Source: UBA6623 sp965226435 (GTDB taxonomy: Bacteria; Acidobacteriota; Terriglobia; Bryobacterales; UBA6623). Taken from it: a DNA stretch of 64,000 nucleotides. The notes under the pieces are model-generated. The model had not been told where the DNA came from and made no database searches. It saw only the letters and a program-made list of their open reading frames with translations. How positions within the stretch are numbered: the first letter of the stretch is position 1; each line of letters starts with the position of its first letter. Of the stretch, positions 37,369 through 46,237 are shown in pieces. The stretch spans positions 310,001 through 374,000 of the forward strand of contig CBDDCY010000007.1 in assembly GCA_965226435.1 (NCBI GenBank), in the 5' to 3' direction. A program made the position numbers and the translations under genes.

Positions 37369-37468
37369 TTCCTGCCGCCCTTTCAGGGCTCCACGCGTTC
37401 TGGTGGCACAACCCAGGATTCCGCTCCGCTTCACCCTGGGCTATATTCCGGCCGCCGCTTCGCGGCTG
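37369..37468. repeat. Triple-hairpin intergenic repeat, copy 5
   Basis: The copy has GCCCTTTCAGGGC, a long stem CCCAGG/CCTGGG around a CGCTCCGC loop, and GCCGCTTCGCGGC. Confidence 0.8.
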
Positions 37469-37573
37469 AAGAGATTCGTGACTCTTGAGGGCTGTGAATG
37501 CAGCCCCTCGTGCGCTTGACGGGCTGTTTTCGGAGGAGTCTGGTGTTTCGGGCGATCACCTCAGAGATTGGAG

Positions 37574-37579
37574 TATACT
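37574..37579 (+). promoter_or_regulatory. -10-like box TATACT
   Basis: TATACT lies 44 nt before the ATG at 37624 in an otherwise GC-rich region. Confidence 0.4.
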
Positions 37580-37623
37580 GCGAATCAGCCGCACCGTATT
37601 CGGGGCGGGCCGAAGACACGCCC

Positions 37624-39105
37624 ATGGCGCATCGCACCTCGGCAACAGAACCCGCCATCGGCGCCCCTCTCACCCGCCGAGGCTTCTTCTCGCGCATCGC
37701 CGACGGTGTGCATGGAGCGGCGCTGGCCTCTCTCCTGGGCAACGAACTATTCGACGCCGATCGGGCGCCGGCGGCCTCGGTCGAGCCAAGCCGCAAGACC
37801 TTCGACCAGACGCCCCTCGCGCCGCATTTCGAGCCCAAGGCCAAGGCCGTCATTCACTTCTTCATGAACGGCGGGCCGAGCCAGGTCGATCTGTTTGATC
37901 CCAAGCCAACGCTCGAAAAGTTCGCCGGCAGCGCGCCGCCGCGCGACATCGTCAATCAAATCGAGTTTGCCGATGAAGTCGGCACGATGCTACCCTCGCC
38001 CTACCGCTTTTCGAAGCAGGGGCAATCTGGTATGGAGCTTTGCGAGCTGCTGCCGCACTTGGGCGAGGTCGCCGACGACATCACGCTGATCCGCTCGATG
38101 TATGGCGAGCATTTCAACCATGAGCCTTCGCTCTATTTAATGCACTCGGGCCGCACTCTGCCCGGGCGCGCATCGCTCGGTTCTTGGGCCGTATACGGAT
38201 TGGGGACGGAGAATCAGAACCTGCCCGGGTACGTTGTTCTTGACGACCCGAAGGGCTACCCTGTCAACGATTTGCAGAACTGGCAGTCGGGCTTTCTGCC
38301 GCCCGTCTACCAAGGGACCAAGTTTCGCTCCGAAGGCCCACCCGTCCTCAACCTCAAGCGCGCCGAGGATCTTCCGGGCCCGCTCATCCAGGCCGAGCGC
38401 GATATCCTGCACCGACTCGATGAAGCTCATCGCCTCGAGCGGCCTTTCCAGCCGCAACTCGACGCCCGCATGGCCGGTTATGAGTTGGCGGCGCGGATGC
38501 AGGTGGAAGCGACCGACGCGCTCGACCTGACACAGGAGAGCGAAGCAACGCGCGAAAGCTACGGGCTCAATAACGAGGCGACCCGATCCTATGGAACGCG
38601 TTGTCTGATGGCCCGGCGGCTGGTCGAGCGAGGCGTTCGCTACATTCAGCTCTTCATCGAATATCAGATTTGGGACAATCACTCGGATCTTGAAAAGGGT
38701 CTTCGCTACGCCTGCGGCAAAACCGATCAACCGGTGGCGGCTCTGATTAAAGACCTCAAGCAACGCGGCTTGCTCGACAGCACTCTTCTGATGTGGGGCG
38801 GTGAGTTTGGGCGAATGCCGCTTTCGCAAGTCGGGCGCGCGGGGGCGGCGGGCCGCGACCACGGCCCGGCCGGTTTCAGCCTCTGGATGGCCGGAGGCGG
38901 CGTCAAGGGCGGGTATGTTCACGGCGCGACCGACGAGATCGGTCACAAAGCCGTCGAGAATCGTGTAAGCGTGCATGATTACCACGCGACGATGCTCCAC
39001 TTGCTGGGGCTCGATTTCCACAAGCTGACTTTTCCCGAGAGCGGGCTCGACTTGCGGTTGACCGACCAATACCCGGCGCGGGTGGTGGAAGAGATCCTGG
39101 TCTAA
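37624..39105 (+). CDS. DUF1501 family protein, Tat-exported
   Basis: The 493-residue protein starts with a twin-arginine signal (TRRGFFSRIADGVHGAALASLLG). The mature part is DUF1501, a sulfatase/alkaline-phosphatase-fold relative: KAKAVIHFFMNGGPSQVDLFDPKP, GMELCELLPHLGEVADDITLIRSM, GRDHGPAGFSLWMAGGGVKGGYVHG near the C-terminus, and NHEPSLYLMHSGRTLPGRASLGSW. Genes of this family are abundant in Planctomycetes, Verrucomicrobia and Acidobacteriota, often beside a DUF1549/DUF1553 cytochrome-like gene. No such partner is present here. Biochemical activity is unestablished. Confidence 0.92.
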   Translation: MAHRTSATEPAIGAPLTRRGFFSRIADGVHGAALASLLGNELFDADRAPAASVEPSRKTFDQTPLAPHFEPKAKAVIHFFMNGGPSQVDLFDPKPTLEKFAGSAPPRDIVNQIEFADEVGTMLPSPYRFSKQGQSGMELCELLPHLGEVADDITLIRSMYGEHFNHEPSLYLMHSGRTLPGRASLGSWAVYGLGTENQNLPGYVVLDDPKGYPVNDLQNWQSGFLPPVYQGTKFRSEGPPVLNLKRAEDLPGPLIQAERDILHRLDEAHRLERPFQPQLDARMAGYELAARMQVEATDALDLTQESEATRESYGLNNEATRSYGTRCLMARRLVERGVRYIQLFIEYQIWDNHSDLEKGLRYACGKTDQPVAALIKDLKQRGLLDSTLLMWGGEFGRMPLSQVGRAGAAGRDHGPAGFSLWMAGGGVKGGYVHGATDEIGHKAVENRVSVHDYHATMLHLLGLDFHKLTFPESGLDLRLTDQYPARVVEEILV

Positions 39106-39231
39106 AGCTGCTCTGTTAGTGCGCTGCTAAAGCGCAAGGACCGTGATGGGCGGCCTTGAGACCTGCCCCACGACTAGTGCCACGACCGCATGAAAAAGTT
39201 TATTTGGCTGCAAAGCACTATTCTTGAGTGA

Positions 39232-39252
39232 CCGCATCGCGTGGCGATGCGG
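39232..39252. repeat. Perfect 9-bp hairpin CCGCATCGC-GTG-GCGATGCGG
   Basis: The hairpin lies in the 257-nt gap upstream of the small membrane protein gene. There is no T-run after it, so it is not a typical intrinsic terminator. Confidence 0.5.
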
Positions 39253-39362
39253 CTCTGGTTGGCAGTGGTTTCCTCCGCAATGGCGGATCGAAGCCTTCTC
39301 AACAAGGTCGGGAAAAGGTGTGTTTTGACGTGGTCTCAGTACTGGCTGCTTGGAGAGAAGAT

Positions 39363-39806
39363 ATGGACAAGGCCGGACAAAGTATCCTCTGGTTCCTCGG
39401 CGCGTGCCTCTTTTTCAGCGAGGGCCTGGTTGCTGGCGTCGCGAAGGCTTATACCGACGTCGATGGAAGCTGGGTCCTGCTTTTCGGTTTTCTCTGCCTG
39501 AGCATTGTTCTTGTCGCCCTCCTGGTGATGTTCAGAATCAACCCGGCTTTCATAACCGCGGAAAGAGGCGACCTCGTCCCCTTGACCCTGATTCAGCAAC
39601 TGGCTCGGGACAATCATCCCGATTTATTCAAGCTCATCATGAATATGAAGCCCGAACTTTGGACTGCCGGCGAACCGGGTGTTGACGACGCCGAGGCCGA
39701 AGCGCCGGTTGAGCCCATTCCCGAGGAGGAGACCGATGAGTCGCCGGACGACACCGAAGCGGACGAGGACTTCGCGAAAGCGTTTGCAGCCCTGAAAAGC
39801 AGCTAG
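39363..39806 (+). CDS. Small two-helix membrane protein with acidic tail, unknown
   Basis: The 147-residue protein is not recognised. It has two hydrophobic segments (ILWFLGACLFFSEGLVAGVA and WVLLFGFLCLSIVLVALLVM), a short basic/neutral middle section (DLVPLTLIQQLARDNHPDLFKLI) and a strongly acidic C-terminal tail (EEETDESPDDTEADEDFAKA). The ATG is preceded by GGAGAG. A small winged-helix gene starts 17 nt downstream, so the two are likely co-transcribed. Function unknown. Confidence 0.65.
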   Translation: MDKAGQSILWFLGACLFFSEGLVAGVAKAYTDVDGSWVLLFGFLCLSIVLVALLVMFRINPAFITAERGDLVPLTLIQQLARDNHPDLFKLIMNMKPELWTAGEPGVDDAEAEAPVEPIPEEETDESPDDTEADEDFAKAFAALKSS

Positions 39807-39823
39807 AAAACAGGTGAAACGCC

Positions 39824-40075
39824 ATGGCATACAAAAGTAACTTTCAATGGGCGAAGAAGCTTCCTGAGTTCAGCGAGGATGAAACGAAGATTCTGCTTGC
39901 GCTCTCGCACGACGAATACAAGTGGCGCACCAAAGAGCGCATTGTGAAATCCACGGGCATCCCCCCCGATCAAGTGGACTCGGTACTGTCGCAACTCATC
40001 GAAAAGGATAAGGTGAGAGTATCGATGAGCAAGCAGAAAAGCGTCATATTCGGACTCCGCGAGCGAGTCGGGTAA
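39824..40075 (+). CDS. Small winged-helix protein, unknown
   Basis: This 83-residue protein reads as a single winged-helix DNA-binding-like domain: SEDETKILLALSHDEYKWRT, IVKSTGIPPDQVDSVLSQLIEKDKVRVS, followed by a two-strand wing (KQKSVIFGLRERVG). It lacks any sensor domain. An AGGTG site precedes the ATG. It follows the small membrane protein gene and precedes the homocysteine methyltransferase-like gene by 43 nt, so it could belong to either unit. Confidence 0.6.
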   Translation: MAYKSNFQWAKKLPEFSEDETKILLALSHDEYKWRTKERIVKSTGIPPDQVDSVLSQLIEKDKVRVSMSKQKSVIFGLRERVG

Positions 40076-40118
40076 TTTCGAATCACCGCTCGAAGGAACG
40101 ACACCGCGTAGAAACTCC

Positions 40119-41033
40119 ATGCCTGAAACTATTCTCGAAGCCATCCGGCACCGCATTCTCTTGGGCGACGGCGCCATGGGCACCCAACTCCAATTCGCCG
40201 GCCTCGAACCGGGTGGCTGCGGCGAGGCCTGGAACGTCGAGCACCCCGAGCGGCTGCTTGCCATTCAGCGCGCCTATGTCGCGGCCGGGTCCGATTGCCT
40301 GATCACCAATACTTTCGGCGGCTGCCGTATCATGCTCGAGCGTCACAATCGCGCCGACGACGTCGCCGCCATCAACCGCGCCGGCGCGGATCTGGCCCGG
40401 GAGGCCTTCGGGTCGAAACCAGGGTTCGTCATCGGCGACATCGGTCCATTCGGCGGACTGATGGAACCCTACGGCGAAATCTCCGAACAGCAAGTCCGAG
40501 AGGCCTTCGCCGAACAAGCCGAAGCGCTCGTTTCCGCCGGGGTCGACGCCGTCATCATCGAGACCCAGACCGCGCTCGAGGAATTGGGTATCGGCATCGA
40601 GGCCGCCAAGAATGCCGGCGCGCCCTGCATCATCGGCTCGATGGCCTATGATGTGACTACCGACGGCTCCGAGATTCGCACCATGATGGGCATCGACCCC
40701 GAGAAAGGCGCTGCCTTCATGCGCGACGCCGGAGTCGATATCATGGCTCTCAACTGCGGCACCGGCATCGATGTCGGTTGGGCGGGCCGCGCCGTCAAGC
40801 GCTACCAGGGTGTCAGCGATCTGCCGACCATGGCTCAACCGAACGCCGGTCAGCCTGTTCTCGAAAAAATGAAGGTCGTCTACAAGCAAACGCCCGAGGA
40901 GATGGTCGCGGAACTCCCCGACCTGCTCGCTTCAGGGGTGAACATCGTTGGCGGTTGCTGCGGCAGCACGCCCGAGCACATTCGCTTATTCCGCGCCATG
41001 ATCGACGGCCGACAGGAGACAGAGTCGTCGTAG
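40119..41033 (+). CDS. Homocysteine S-methyltransferase family protein
   Basis: The 304-residue TIM-barrel protein begins LLGDGAMGTQLQFAGLEPGG and has SDCLITNTFGG, GDIGPFGGLMEPYGE and ETQTALEEL. The Zn ligands are present: Cys in ALNCGTGID and the pair in IVGGCCGSTPEHI. This is the domain of betaine-homocysteine methyltransferase and of the first module of MetH. Stand-alone relatives in corrinoid systems move methyl groups between a donor and a thiol. With an MtaA-like gene two positions downstream, a corrinoid one-carbon pathway is likely, but no corrinoid protein gene is adjacent. Confidence 0.86.
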   Translation: MPETILEAIRHRILLGDGAMGTQLQFAGLEPGGCGEAWNVEHPERLLAIQRAYVAAGSDCLITNTFGGCRIMLERHNRADDVAAINRAGADLAREAFGSKPGFVIGDIGPFGGLMEPYGEISEQQVREAFAEQAEALVSAGVDAVIIETQTALEELGIGIEAAKNAGAPCIIGSMAYDVTTDGSEIRTMMGIDPEKGAAFMRDAGVDIMALNCGTGIDVGWAGRAVKRYQGVSDLPTMAQPNAGQPVLEKMKVVYKQTPEEMVAELPDLLASGVNIVGGCCGSTPEHIRLFRAMIDGRQETESS

Positions 41034-41073
41034 TGCAAAATTGGGTTCGAGTGCCCCTCCGGTTTTTACCGTT

Positions 41074-41403
41074 ATGAAACTTCTTATCGCCCCCGAAAAC
41101 ACCGACGCCGAGGCGCTGATCCCGCCGTCGGCGCCCGACGGCTCCGGAATCGGCGTCAACTACGCCGATGCCTACATTAAGCCGCTCAACGTCGAAATCG
41201 CCGATGGTCGCAAGATCACCTGCAAACGGCGCGGCCTGAAGATCGTCATCACCATCGGCAACGTCACGGGGGAGGCTGTCATGCGGCGCCTCGACGACGG
41301 GCCCGATGCTAAGAATATTCTCAGAAAGGCGCTCGAATCCGCCGCCCAACAAGCCGATGCCGTTTTTTCGGTGGAAGATGGAGTGGTCTACCTGGAGGTC
41401 TGA
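41074..41403 (+). CDS. 109-aa protein of the methyltransferase cluster, unknown
   Basis: This small soluble protein lies between two methyltransferase-type genes with gaps of 40 and 33 nt, so it is probably part of their operon. It opens with MKLLIAPENTDAEALIPPSA, has the segments KPLNVEIADGRKITCKRRGLKIVITIG and VMRRLDDGPDAKNILRKALE, and ends VFSVEDGVVYLEV. I do not recognise the family. A single Cys is present, and no transmembrane or signal segment is seen. Confidence 0.6.
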   Translation: MKLLIAPENTDAEALIPPSAPDGSGIGVNYADAYIKPLNVEIADGRKITCKRRGLKIVITIGNVTGEAVMRRLDDGPDAKNILRKALESAAQQADAVFSVEDGVVYLEV

Positions 41404-41436
41404 CCCCAACCTGAATGATTCAACTGCTCACTCGCC

Positions 41437-42591
41437 ATGACTTCCAAGCAAATCGTCGATCTCGCCATGAGCCAACAGCGCCCGCCGCGCATCCCGGTCA
41501 TGTGCCAGCTCGCGAACGGGCACACCATCATCAACACCGGCGTCCACCCGATCGACTACTTCATCGACAGCGACCTGTGGGCCGATTGCCAGATCCGCAT
41601 GCGCGCCCTCTATGACTTTGACGGCATCCTGTGCCACAAGCCCGGCCGTGTCCGCGGCATCATGGATCTCGTTGAGCGCAGCGACTACGATGCCGAAGTG
41701 CCCACGCTATATATGAAAGACGGCTCGCGCATTGAGTGCACGCGCGACGACGACGCCTACTACAAGCCGGCCGACGACTTCGTCCGCCCCACCTTCGACG
41801 AACTCGATCCCGACGACCTGCTTGGTTGGCCGCCCGAGAGTTTTCTCGCTTTCCAGGCCAGCAAGGCGACGCTGCCGATTTCCGATCCCGAGGGATTCGA
41901 GGATCACGTCTTTGCCACTATTGACCGCGTGCTCGAACGAGTCGGTGATGAATACTCGGTGCACGGGGAGGTCCGCGCGCCTTTCGATCACTTCCTGAAC
42001 ATTACCGGAATGGAAGACGGTCTGATGGCCCTACTCGACGACCCGGAAAAGTGCGCCACCATCCTCGACAAGACCACCGAATGGTCGGTCGCCCTCGCGG
42101 TTGCCCAGGTCCGGCGCGGCGCGGCCGCCATCAAGATCAGCAGCCCCTTTGCCGGAAGCGCCTTCCTGAGCCCCGACATGTATGAGGAATTCATCCTGCC
42201 GTTCGAGAGTCGCTTGGCGAAAGCGGTGCGCGATGCCGGCGGGGCGATCTACACGCACACTTGCGGCGCGATCGGCGACCGGCTTGATCTGATTTGCCGC
42301 ACCGGCGTTAGCGGCATCGAGTGCCTCGACCCGCCGCCCCTCGGCGACGTCGAAATCAACGAAGCCGTCGAGCAACTGCAAGGGCGCATCTTCATTAAGG
42401 GGAACATCGACCCGGTGAACACCCTGCTCAGAGGCGACGACCGAAAGGTCCGCGAAGACGTCGGTGCCATTCTCGAAGCCACCCGGCCCATGGGGGGATT
42501 CATACTCTCCTCGGCCTGCTCGGTCGCACCCCCGGCCCCGCCCGACAACCTCAAGCGTATGGTCGAACTCTGCCGCGACTTTGAAGTGTGA
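41437..42591 (+). CDS. Uroporphyrinogen decarboxylase-like methyltransferase (MtaA/CmuA family)
   Basis: The 384-residue protein is of the UroD-fold methyltransferase group. The Zn-binding motif appears as YTHTCGAIGDRLDL in the C-terminal half, followed by KGNIDPVNTLLRG and a late Cys in ILSSACSVAPPAPPDNLKRM. Such enzymes transfer a methyl group between a corrinoid protein and coenzyme M, tetrahydrofolate or homocysteine; they are not heme enzymes. With the homocysteine methyltransferase-like gene upstream it suggests methylamine, methoxy or similar methyl-group use. Acceptor unknown. Confidence 0.86.
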   Translation: MTSKQIVDLAMSQQRPPRIPVMCQLANGHTIINTGVHPIDYFIDSDLWADCQIRMRALYDFDGILCHKPGRVRGIMDLVERSDYDAEVPTLYMKDGSRIECTRDDDAYYKPADDFVRPTFDELDPDDLLGWPPESFLAFQASKATLPISDPEGFEDHVFATIDRVLERVGDEYSVHGEVRAPFDHFLNITGMEDGLMALLDDPEKCATILDKTTEWSVALAVAQVRRGAAAIKISSPFAGSAFLSPDMYEEFILPFESRLAKAVRDAGGAIYTHTCGAIGDRLDLICRTGVSGIECLDPPPLGDVEINEAVEQLQGRIFIKGNIDPVNTLLRGDDRKVREDVGAILEATRPMGGFILSSACSVAPPAPPDNLKRMVELCRDFEV

Positions 42592-42613
42592 CCGCCGCCG
42601 AGGTTGCCGAGTG

Positions 42614-42641
42614 TGCCCGTCAGGCGGTGAGAAACGCGGCC
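42614..42641. repeat. Dispersed motif with TGCCCGTCAGGCGGTGAG, inverted copy
   Basis: This is the reverse complement of the segment at 14869-14897, with one substitution and one missing G. It touches the stop codon of the CPBP gene. Confidence 0.55.
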
Positions 42642-43540
42642 TACACCTTCTCGAGCGTTTCGCCGGCAAACAGCACGCCAAACAGCAAGGTGCCGTTATA
42701 TCCGGCATGCACGAAGGCGGCGGGCACGACCGACCCTGTTTGCGCCCGAATCAGCGCAAATATTGATCCCACGTAGAACAGCAAGACCAGGTTCTGCCAG
42801 TGCCAACCATACTGGGGCCCGTGGATCATCGAGAAGACGACGCTCGTCACGAGAATCGCGGCCAATGCACCGTGCATCCTGTCGAGAGCCGCATAGAAAA
42901 AGCCGCGGAAGAGCAGCTCTTCCACCGCCGGCACGACGGTCACCCCGAAGACCGCCAGCAGCAGCAACGCCGCCGGGTCGCCGAGCAGTTCTTCCAGCGG
43001 CGGGCGCTCGGTCGGCATCGGAATGAGCGAGGCTATCACCGCCACGGAGCACGCCAACAGAAACCCAAGGCCGCAATAGAGCGCCCCGGAGCGCAGCGGT
43101 CGGGTCAAGGGAATCCAGCTCATCGACTCGCCGAAGTCCATACGATGCTTGACCGTGGCCAGCACGTAGACAAAGGCCACGATCAGCGCCCACCACATCA
43201 TCTGCATCGTGATCAGCATCACGGCTTTGCCCGCGGGCTCTTGGAAGTCGACCTTCAACCCGACTATGTATTCCAACGCAAAGAAGAAAGTGAAGCAGGC
43301 GATGATTGCAACCACTAATGCCGGGACAGCGAAAGCCACGACATAGGCAAGGTCCTTGTAGCCCCATCCAGGGCTGGGAGGCCGCGGGTACGTCGGGATC
43401 ATGTGCGGGGCGCCGTCGCCCGGGGCTGTCGAATCCGCAACCGCCGTCTCGACCGCAACCGACGCCGGTTCCTCGATGACGGAGGACGCAATAGGCTCGC
43501 GATCCACGCCGGTACGGTCAGTACGGTCCGTTTCTTCCAT
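42641..43540 (-). CDS. CPBP family intramembrane protease
   Basis: The 299-residue protein starts with a charged N-terminal region of about 55 residues, then carries seven or eight membrane helices. The Abi/CPBP signature is visible: VPAVEELLFRGFFYAALDR with the catalytic Glu pair and Arg, and SVVFSMIHGPQYGWHW with the second motif His. These are type II CAAX-prenyl-protease-like membrane endopeptidases, with roles in processing or bacteriocin self-immunity. Its real substrate is unknown. It converges with the MtaA-like gene. The neighbouring gene on the same strand is rsmE, 77 nt upstream. Confidence 0.86.
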   Translation of the reverse strand: MEETDRTDRTGVDREPIASSVIEEPASVAVETAVADSTAPGDGAPHMIPTYPRPPSPGWGYKDLAYVVAFAVPALVVAIIACFTFFFALEYIVGLKVDFQEPAGKAVMLITMQMMWWALIVAFVYVLATVKHRMDFGESMSWIPLTRPLRSGALYCGLGFLLACSVAVIASLIPMPTERPPLEELLGDPAALLLLAVFGVTVVPAVEELLFRGFFYAALDRMHGALAAILVTSVVFSMIHGPQYGWHWQNLVLLFYVGSIFALIRAQTGSVVPAAFVHAGYNGTLLFGVLFAGETLEKV

Positions 43541-43617
43541 GAGTGTCTCTATCGTAACAGTACAGTTGTTTCAGGACTCCGCCGCGCACCTCGCGCGGCC
43601 CGGGGGGAGCAAGGCCG

Positions 43618-44352
43618 CTAGGGTTGGCCGGGAGGGGCGGCGGCTCCGGTCACCACGGCAAGCGCCGCGACTGCCGCTGTCTCGGTTCGGAGGATGTTGG
43701 CGCCTAGGCCGACGGGGGTGAAGCCGCGATGTAGCGCGGCTTCTCGTTCGCGATCACTCCAGCCGCCCTCGGGCCCTACTGCCAAGACGACCGCGCTGCT
43801 GAAAGATCGATCCGTTTCCCGCAACGCTTCTGATAAAGGCTTTCCATCGCGGTCGAGGATGAAACGATCCGAATCTCCGGCCGTTGCGACGGCTTGATCG
43901 AGATTCGCCGGCGACTCGATGCTCGGCGGCGCCATGCGGCGCGCCTGTTGCGCGGCTTCTTCGGCGATGCGGCGCCAACGCTCGGTTCGTTTCGTCGTCG
44001 CGGCCGCGAATCCCCGATCGCTTCTGTCGGCGAGCAGCGGCACGATCGACGTCACGCCCAGCTCGGTCGTCTTTTCGATCGCCCATTCGAAACGAGCGAA
44101 CTTGATCAGCGAAAGCAGCAGGCAAACCGGCCGCCCCGGCGGAGGGGGCGCGATTTCGGTCTCGATCGCGAATTCGACCGACTTGCCGCTGACCGCGGCC
44201 ACGCGAGCCGTGTAGAGTCTCTTGTGATCGCTTACTTCGACACTCTCATCGGGTCGTAGCCTCGCCACGCGCGCCAGGTGATGGGCACGTTCGCCGCCGA
44301 CAGCCGCCTTTCCGGCGACAACGGCGTCCACGAATACTCGACGAAGCGACAT
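43618..44352 (-). CDS. rsmE: 16S rRNA (uracil-1498-N3)-methyltransferase
   Basis: RsmE methylates U1498 of 16S rRNA with S-adenosylmethionine. The 244-residue protein begins MSLRRVFVDAV, has an N-terminal PUA-like fold (GGERAHHLARVARLRPDESVEV) and a SPOUT knot with KTTELGVTSIVPLLADRS, VLAVGPEGGWSDRE and LGANILRTETAAVAAL. The last two are the SAM-binding knot loops. ATG 44352 is chosen as the longer frame adds unrelated sequence. It is divergent from ruvA. Confidence 0.93.
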   Translation of the reverse strand: MSLRRVFVDAVVAGKAAVGGERAHHLARVARLRPDESVEVSDHKRLYTARVAAVSGKSVEFAIETEIAPPPPGRPVCLLLSLIKFARFEWAIEKTTELGVTSIVPLLADRSDRGFAAATTKRTERWRRIAEEAAQQARRMAPPSIESPANLDQAVATAGDSDRFILDRDGKPLSEALRETDRSFSSAVVLAVGPEGGWSDREREAALHRGFTPVGLGANILRTETAAVAALAVVTGAAAPPGQP

Positions 44353-44531
44353 CGGGTTGACCGACTTGGGAGCCCTTCCTAGTGTCCTCTCGACCGCGGT
44401 AGGGGAGGCGAAAGACCCTCTATCATAGCGCCCGAGCCCGGCGATTCCAGCCTGCTTGACACCCCCCCGGAGGGTTGCCATAATTTGCCTTACGTTCCGG
44501 CCCGGCCGATCCCGATGGCGAGTATGTACGA

Positions 44532-45134
44532 ATGATCGCCCACTTGCGGGGCAAGTTGCACGACAAACAGCCGAACCTTGTCACGATCGATGTCGGCGGG
44601 GTGGGGTACGCAGTCATCATCCCGGTATCCACGTATTCCCAGTTGGGTCAGGCCGGCGCGGATATATCCCTCGAAATCCATACGCGCGTCCGCGAAGACG
44701 CGTTATCCCTTTTCGGCTTTAGTACGCGCCGCGAAAAGGGCATCTTCGAGAAGTTGATCACAGTCGGCGGGATCGGCCCGCGATTGGCGATTACGATACT
44801 ATCGGGATTGCCGGCGGACGAGTTGGCCGGTGCGATTCGAACCGGTGATGTCGGCCGCTTGACGCGCATCCCCGGCGTCGGCAAGAAGACCGGCGAACGG
44901 ATCGTCCTCGAGTTACGCGAAAAGCTCGGCGCGCTCGAGCCGGAGGGCGCCGATTCGGCGGCGGCCGGCGGCGACGGGAGCGACGCCACGCAGCGGGAAG
45001 TGATCTCGGCGCTGCTCAATCTGGGCTGTTCGCGCGAGGCGGCGCGCACGGCGGTCGGCAAGGCGTTGGGGGAAGACGGCGACGTTGCCTTCGAGCCGTT
45101 GTTCCGCCGGTCTCTCGATTTGATCTCGCGGTAG
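44532..45134 (+). CDS. ruvA: Holliday junction DNA helicase subunit RuvA
   Basis: RuvA binds the four-way junction and loads RuvB. The 200-residue protein has the N-terminal OB fold (MIAHLRGKLHDKQPN...VDVGGVGYAV-type text), two helix-hairpin-helix motifs (LITVGGIGPRLAITILSGL and LTRIPGVGKKTGERIVLEL), an acidic linker with SAAAGGDGSD, and the C-terminal UBA-like domain (REVISALLNLGCSREAARTAV) that contacts RuvB. ruvB follows after 33 nt. ruvC is not in the window. Confidence 0.97.
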   Translation: MIAHLRGKLHDKQPNLVTIDVGGVGYAVIIPVSTYSQLGQAGADISLEIHTRVREDALSLFGFSTRREKGIFEKLITVGGIGPRLAITILSGLPADELAGAIRTGDVGRLTRIPGVGKKTGERIVLELREKLGALEPEGADSAAAGGDGSDATQREVISALLNLGCSREAARTAVGKALGEDGDVAFEPLFRRSLDLISR

Positions 45135-45167
45135 CCGGGCGGCGCCCGAGCCGGGGCAAGGTGTTCG

Positions 45168-46193
45168 ATGTCGGAGACGCGCATCGTTTCAGGAACGGCC
45201 GAAGAGGAGGATCGGCAATTCGACCTCAGTCTGCGGCCGCAAGGCTTAGCGGAATTCATCGGCCAATCCAAGCTCAAAGAGGTTTTGAGCATTGCGATCG
45301 AGGCGGCCAAGGGGCGCGGCGAGGCGATGGATCATGTCTTGCTCTACGGTCCGCCGGGATTGGGCAAGACGACGCTGGCCGGCATCATCGCGAACGAACT
45401 GGGCGTGCGGATCGACTTCACGTCGGGTCCGGTGTTGCAGAAGAAGCTCGACCTGACCGGTGCGCTGACGACGCTCGACGAGAGACAGGTTTTCTTTGTC
45501 GATGAGGTTCACCGCCTGCTTGCCGACGTGGAGGAAATGCTCTATTCGGCGCTCGAGGACTACCGCGTAGATTTGATGGTCGGGTCGGGGCCGGGCGCTC
45601 GGACGCACTCGATTCCGCTCGCTCCGTTTACGGCGATCGGCGCGACGACCCGGGCCGGACTGATCAGCGGACCCCTGCGCAGTCGCTTTGGGCTAACGCT
45701 GCGGCTGAATCCGTATGAAACGGCGGAGCTAACGCAGATCGTCTACCGATCGGCGCGGCTGTTGGAAGTGGAAATCGACGAAGGCGGCGCCGAGGAGATC
45801 GCCAAGCGCAGCCGTGGGACGCCGCGCGTGGCCAACCGCTTATTGCGCAGGGTGCGCGACTACTCGCAGGTTCGCGCCGACGGCGTGGTTCAGCGCGAGA
45901 TCGCGCAGACGGCGCTCGACTTGCTTGAGGTAGACAACTACGGGCTCGATGAAATCGACCAGAAGGTAATGCGAACGATTTTGGGAAAATACGGCGGCGG
46001 CCCGGTCGGCCTCAACACGATCGCGGCGTCGATCGGAGAAGACGCCAATACGATCGAAGAGGTCTATGAGCCCTACCTAATGCAATTAGGGTTTCTGGAT
46101 CGCACGCCTCGTGGAAGAGTCGGCACGCGGTCCGCGTTTGAGTATTTCGAGATTGAGTTGCCGCGAGGACCGCAGGCGAGGTTGGAATTCTAG
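45168..46193 (+). CDS. ruvB: Holliday junction DNA helicase RuvB
   Basis: This 341-residue AAA+ motor drives branch migration. Walker A is GPPGLGKTTLA at residues 61-71, Walker B is VFFVDEVHRL, the sensor and Arg-finger regions include TRAGLISGPLRSRFG, and the C-terminal winged helix has TIEEVYEPYLMQLGFLDRTPRGR. The specific N-terminal LRPQGLAEFIGQSKLKE is diagnostic of RuvB. It is downstream of ruvA in a normal ruvAB arrangement; the deoxynucleoside kinase gene follows. Confidence 0.98.
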   Translation: MSETRIVSGTAEEEDRQFDLSLRPQGLAEFIGQSKLKEVLSIAIEAAKGRGEAMDHVLLYGPPGLGKTTLAGIIANELGVRIDFTSGPVLQKKLDLTGALTTLDERQVFFVDEVHRLLADVEEMLYSALEDYRVDLMVGSGPGARTHSIPLAPFTAIGATTRAGLISGPLRSRFGLTLRLNPYETAELTQIVYRSARLLEVEIDEGGAEEIAKRSRGTPRVANRLLRRVRDYSQVRADGVVQREIAQTALDLLEVDNYGLDEIDQKVMRTILGKYGGGPVGLNTIAASIGEDANTIEEVYEPYLMQLGFLDRTPRGRVGTRSAFEYFEIELPRGPQARLEF

Positions 46194-46237
46194 CCCGCCA
46201 TGATGCATGGATCGAGACAAGGGAATTTGAAACCAAG

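Larger units (their letters stand above)
37255..37623. other. Divergent intergenic region
   Basis: The 369-nt gap between the HemL-like gene and the DUF1501 gene contains degenerate GTGAACCGTGAG-type repeats at 37260-37305, triple-hairpin copy 5 at 37369-37468, and a TATACT box at 37574-37579. No gene was found. Confidence 0.6.
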
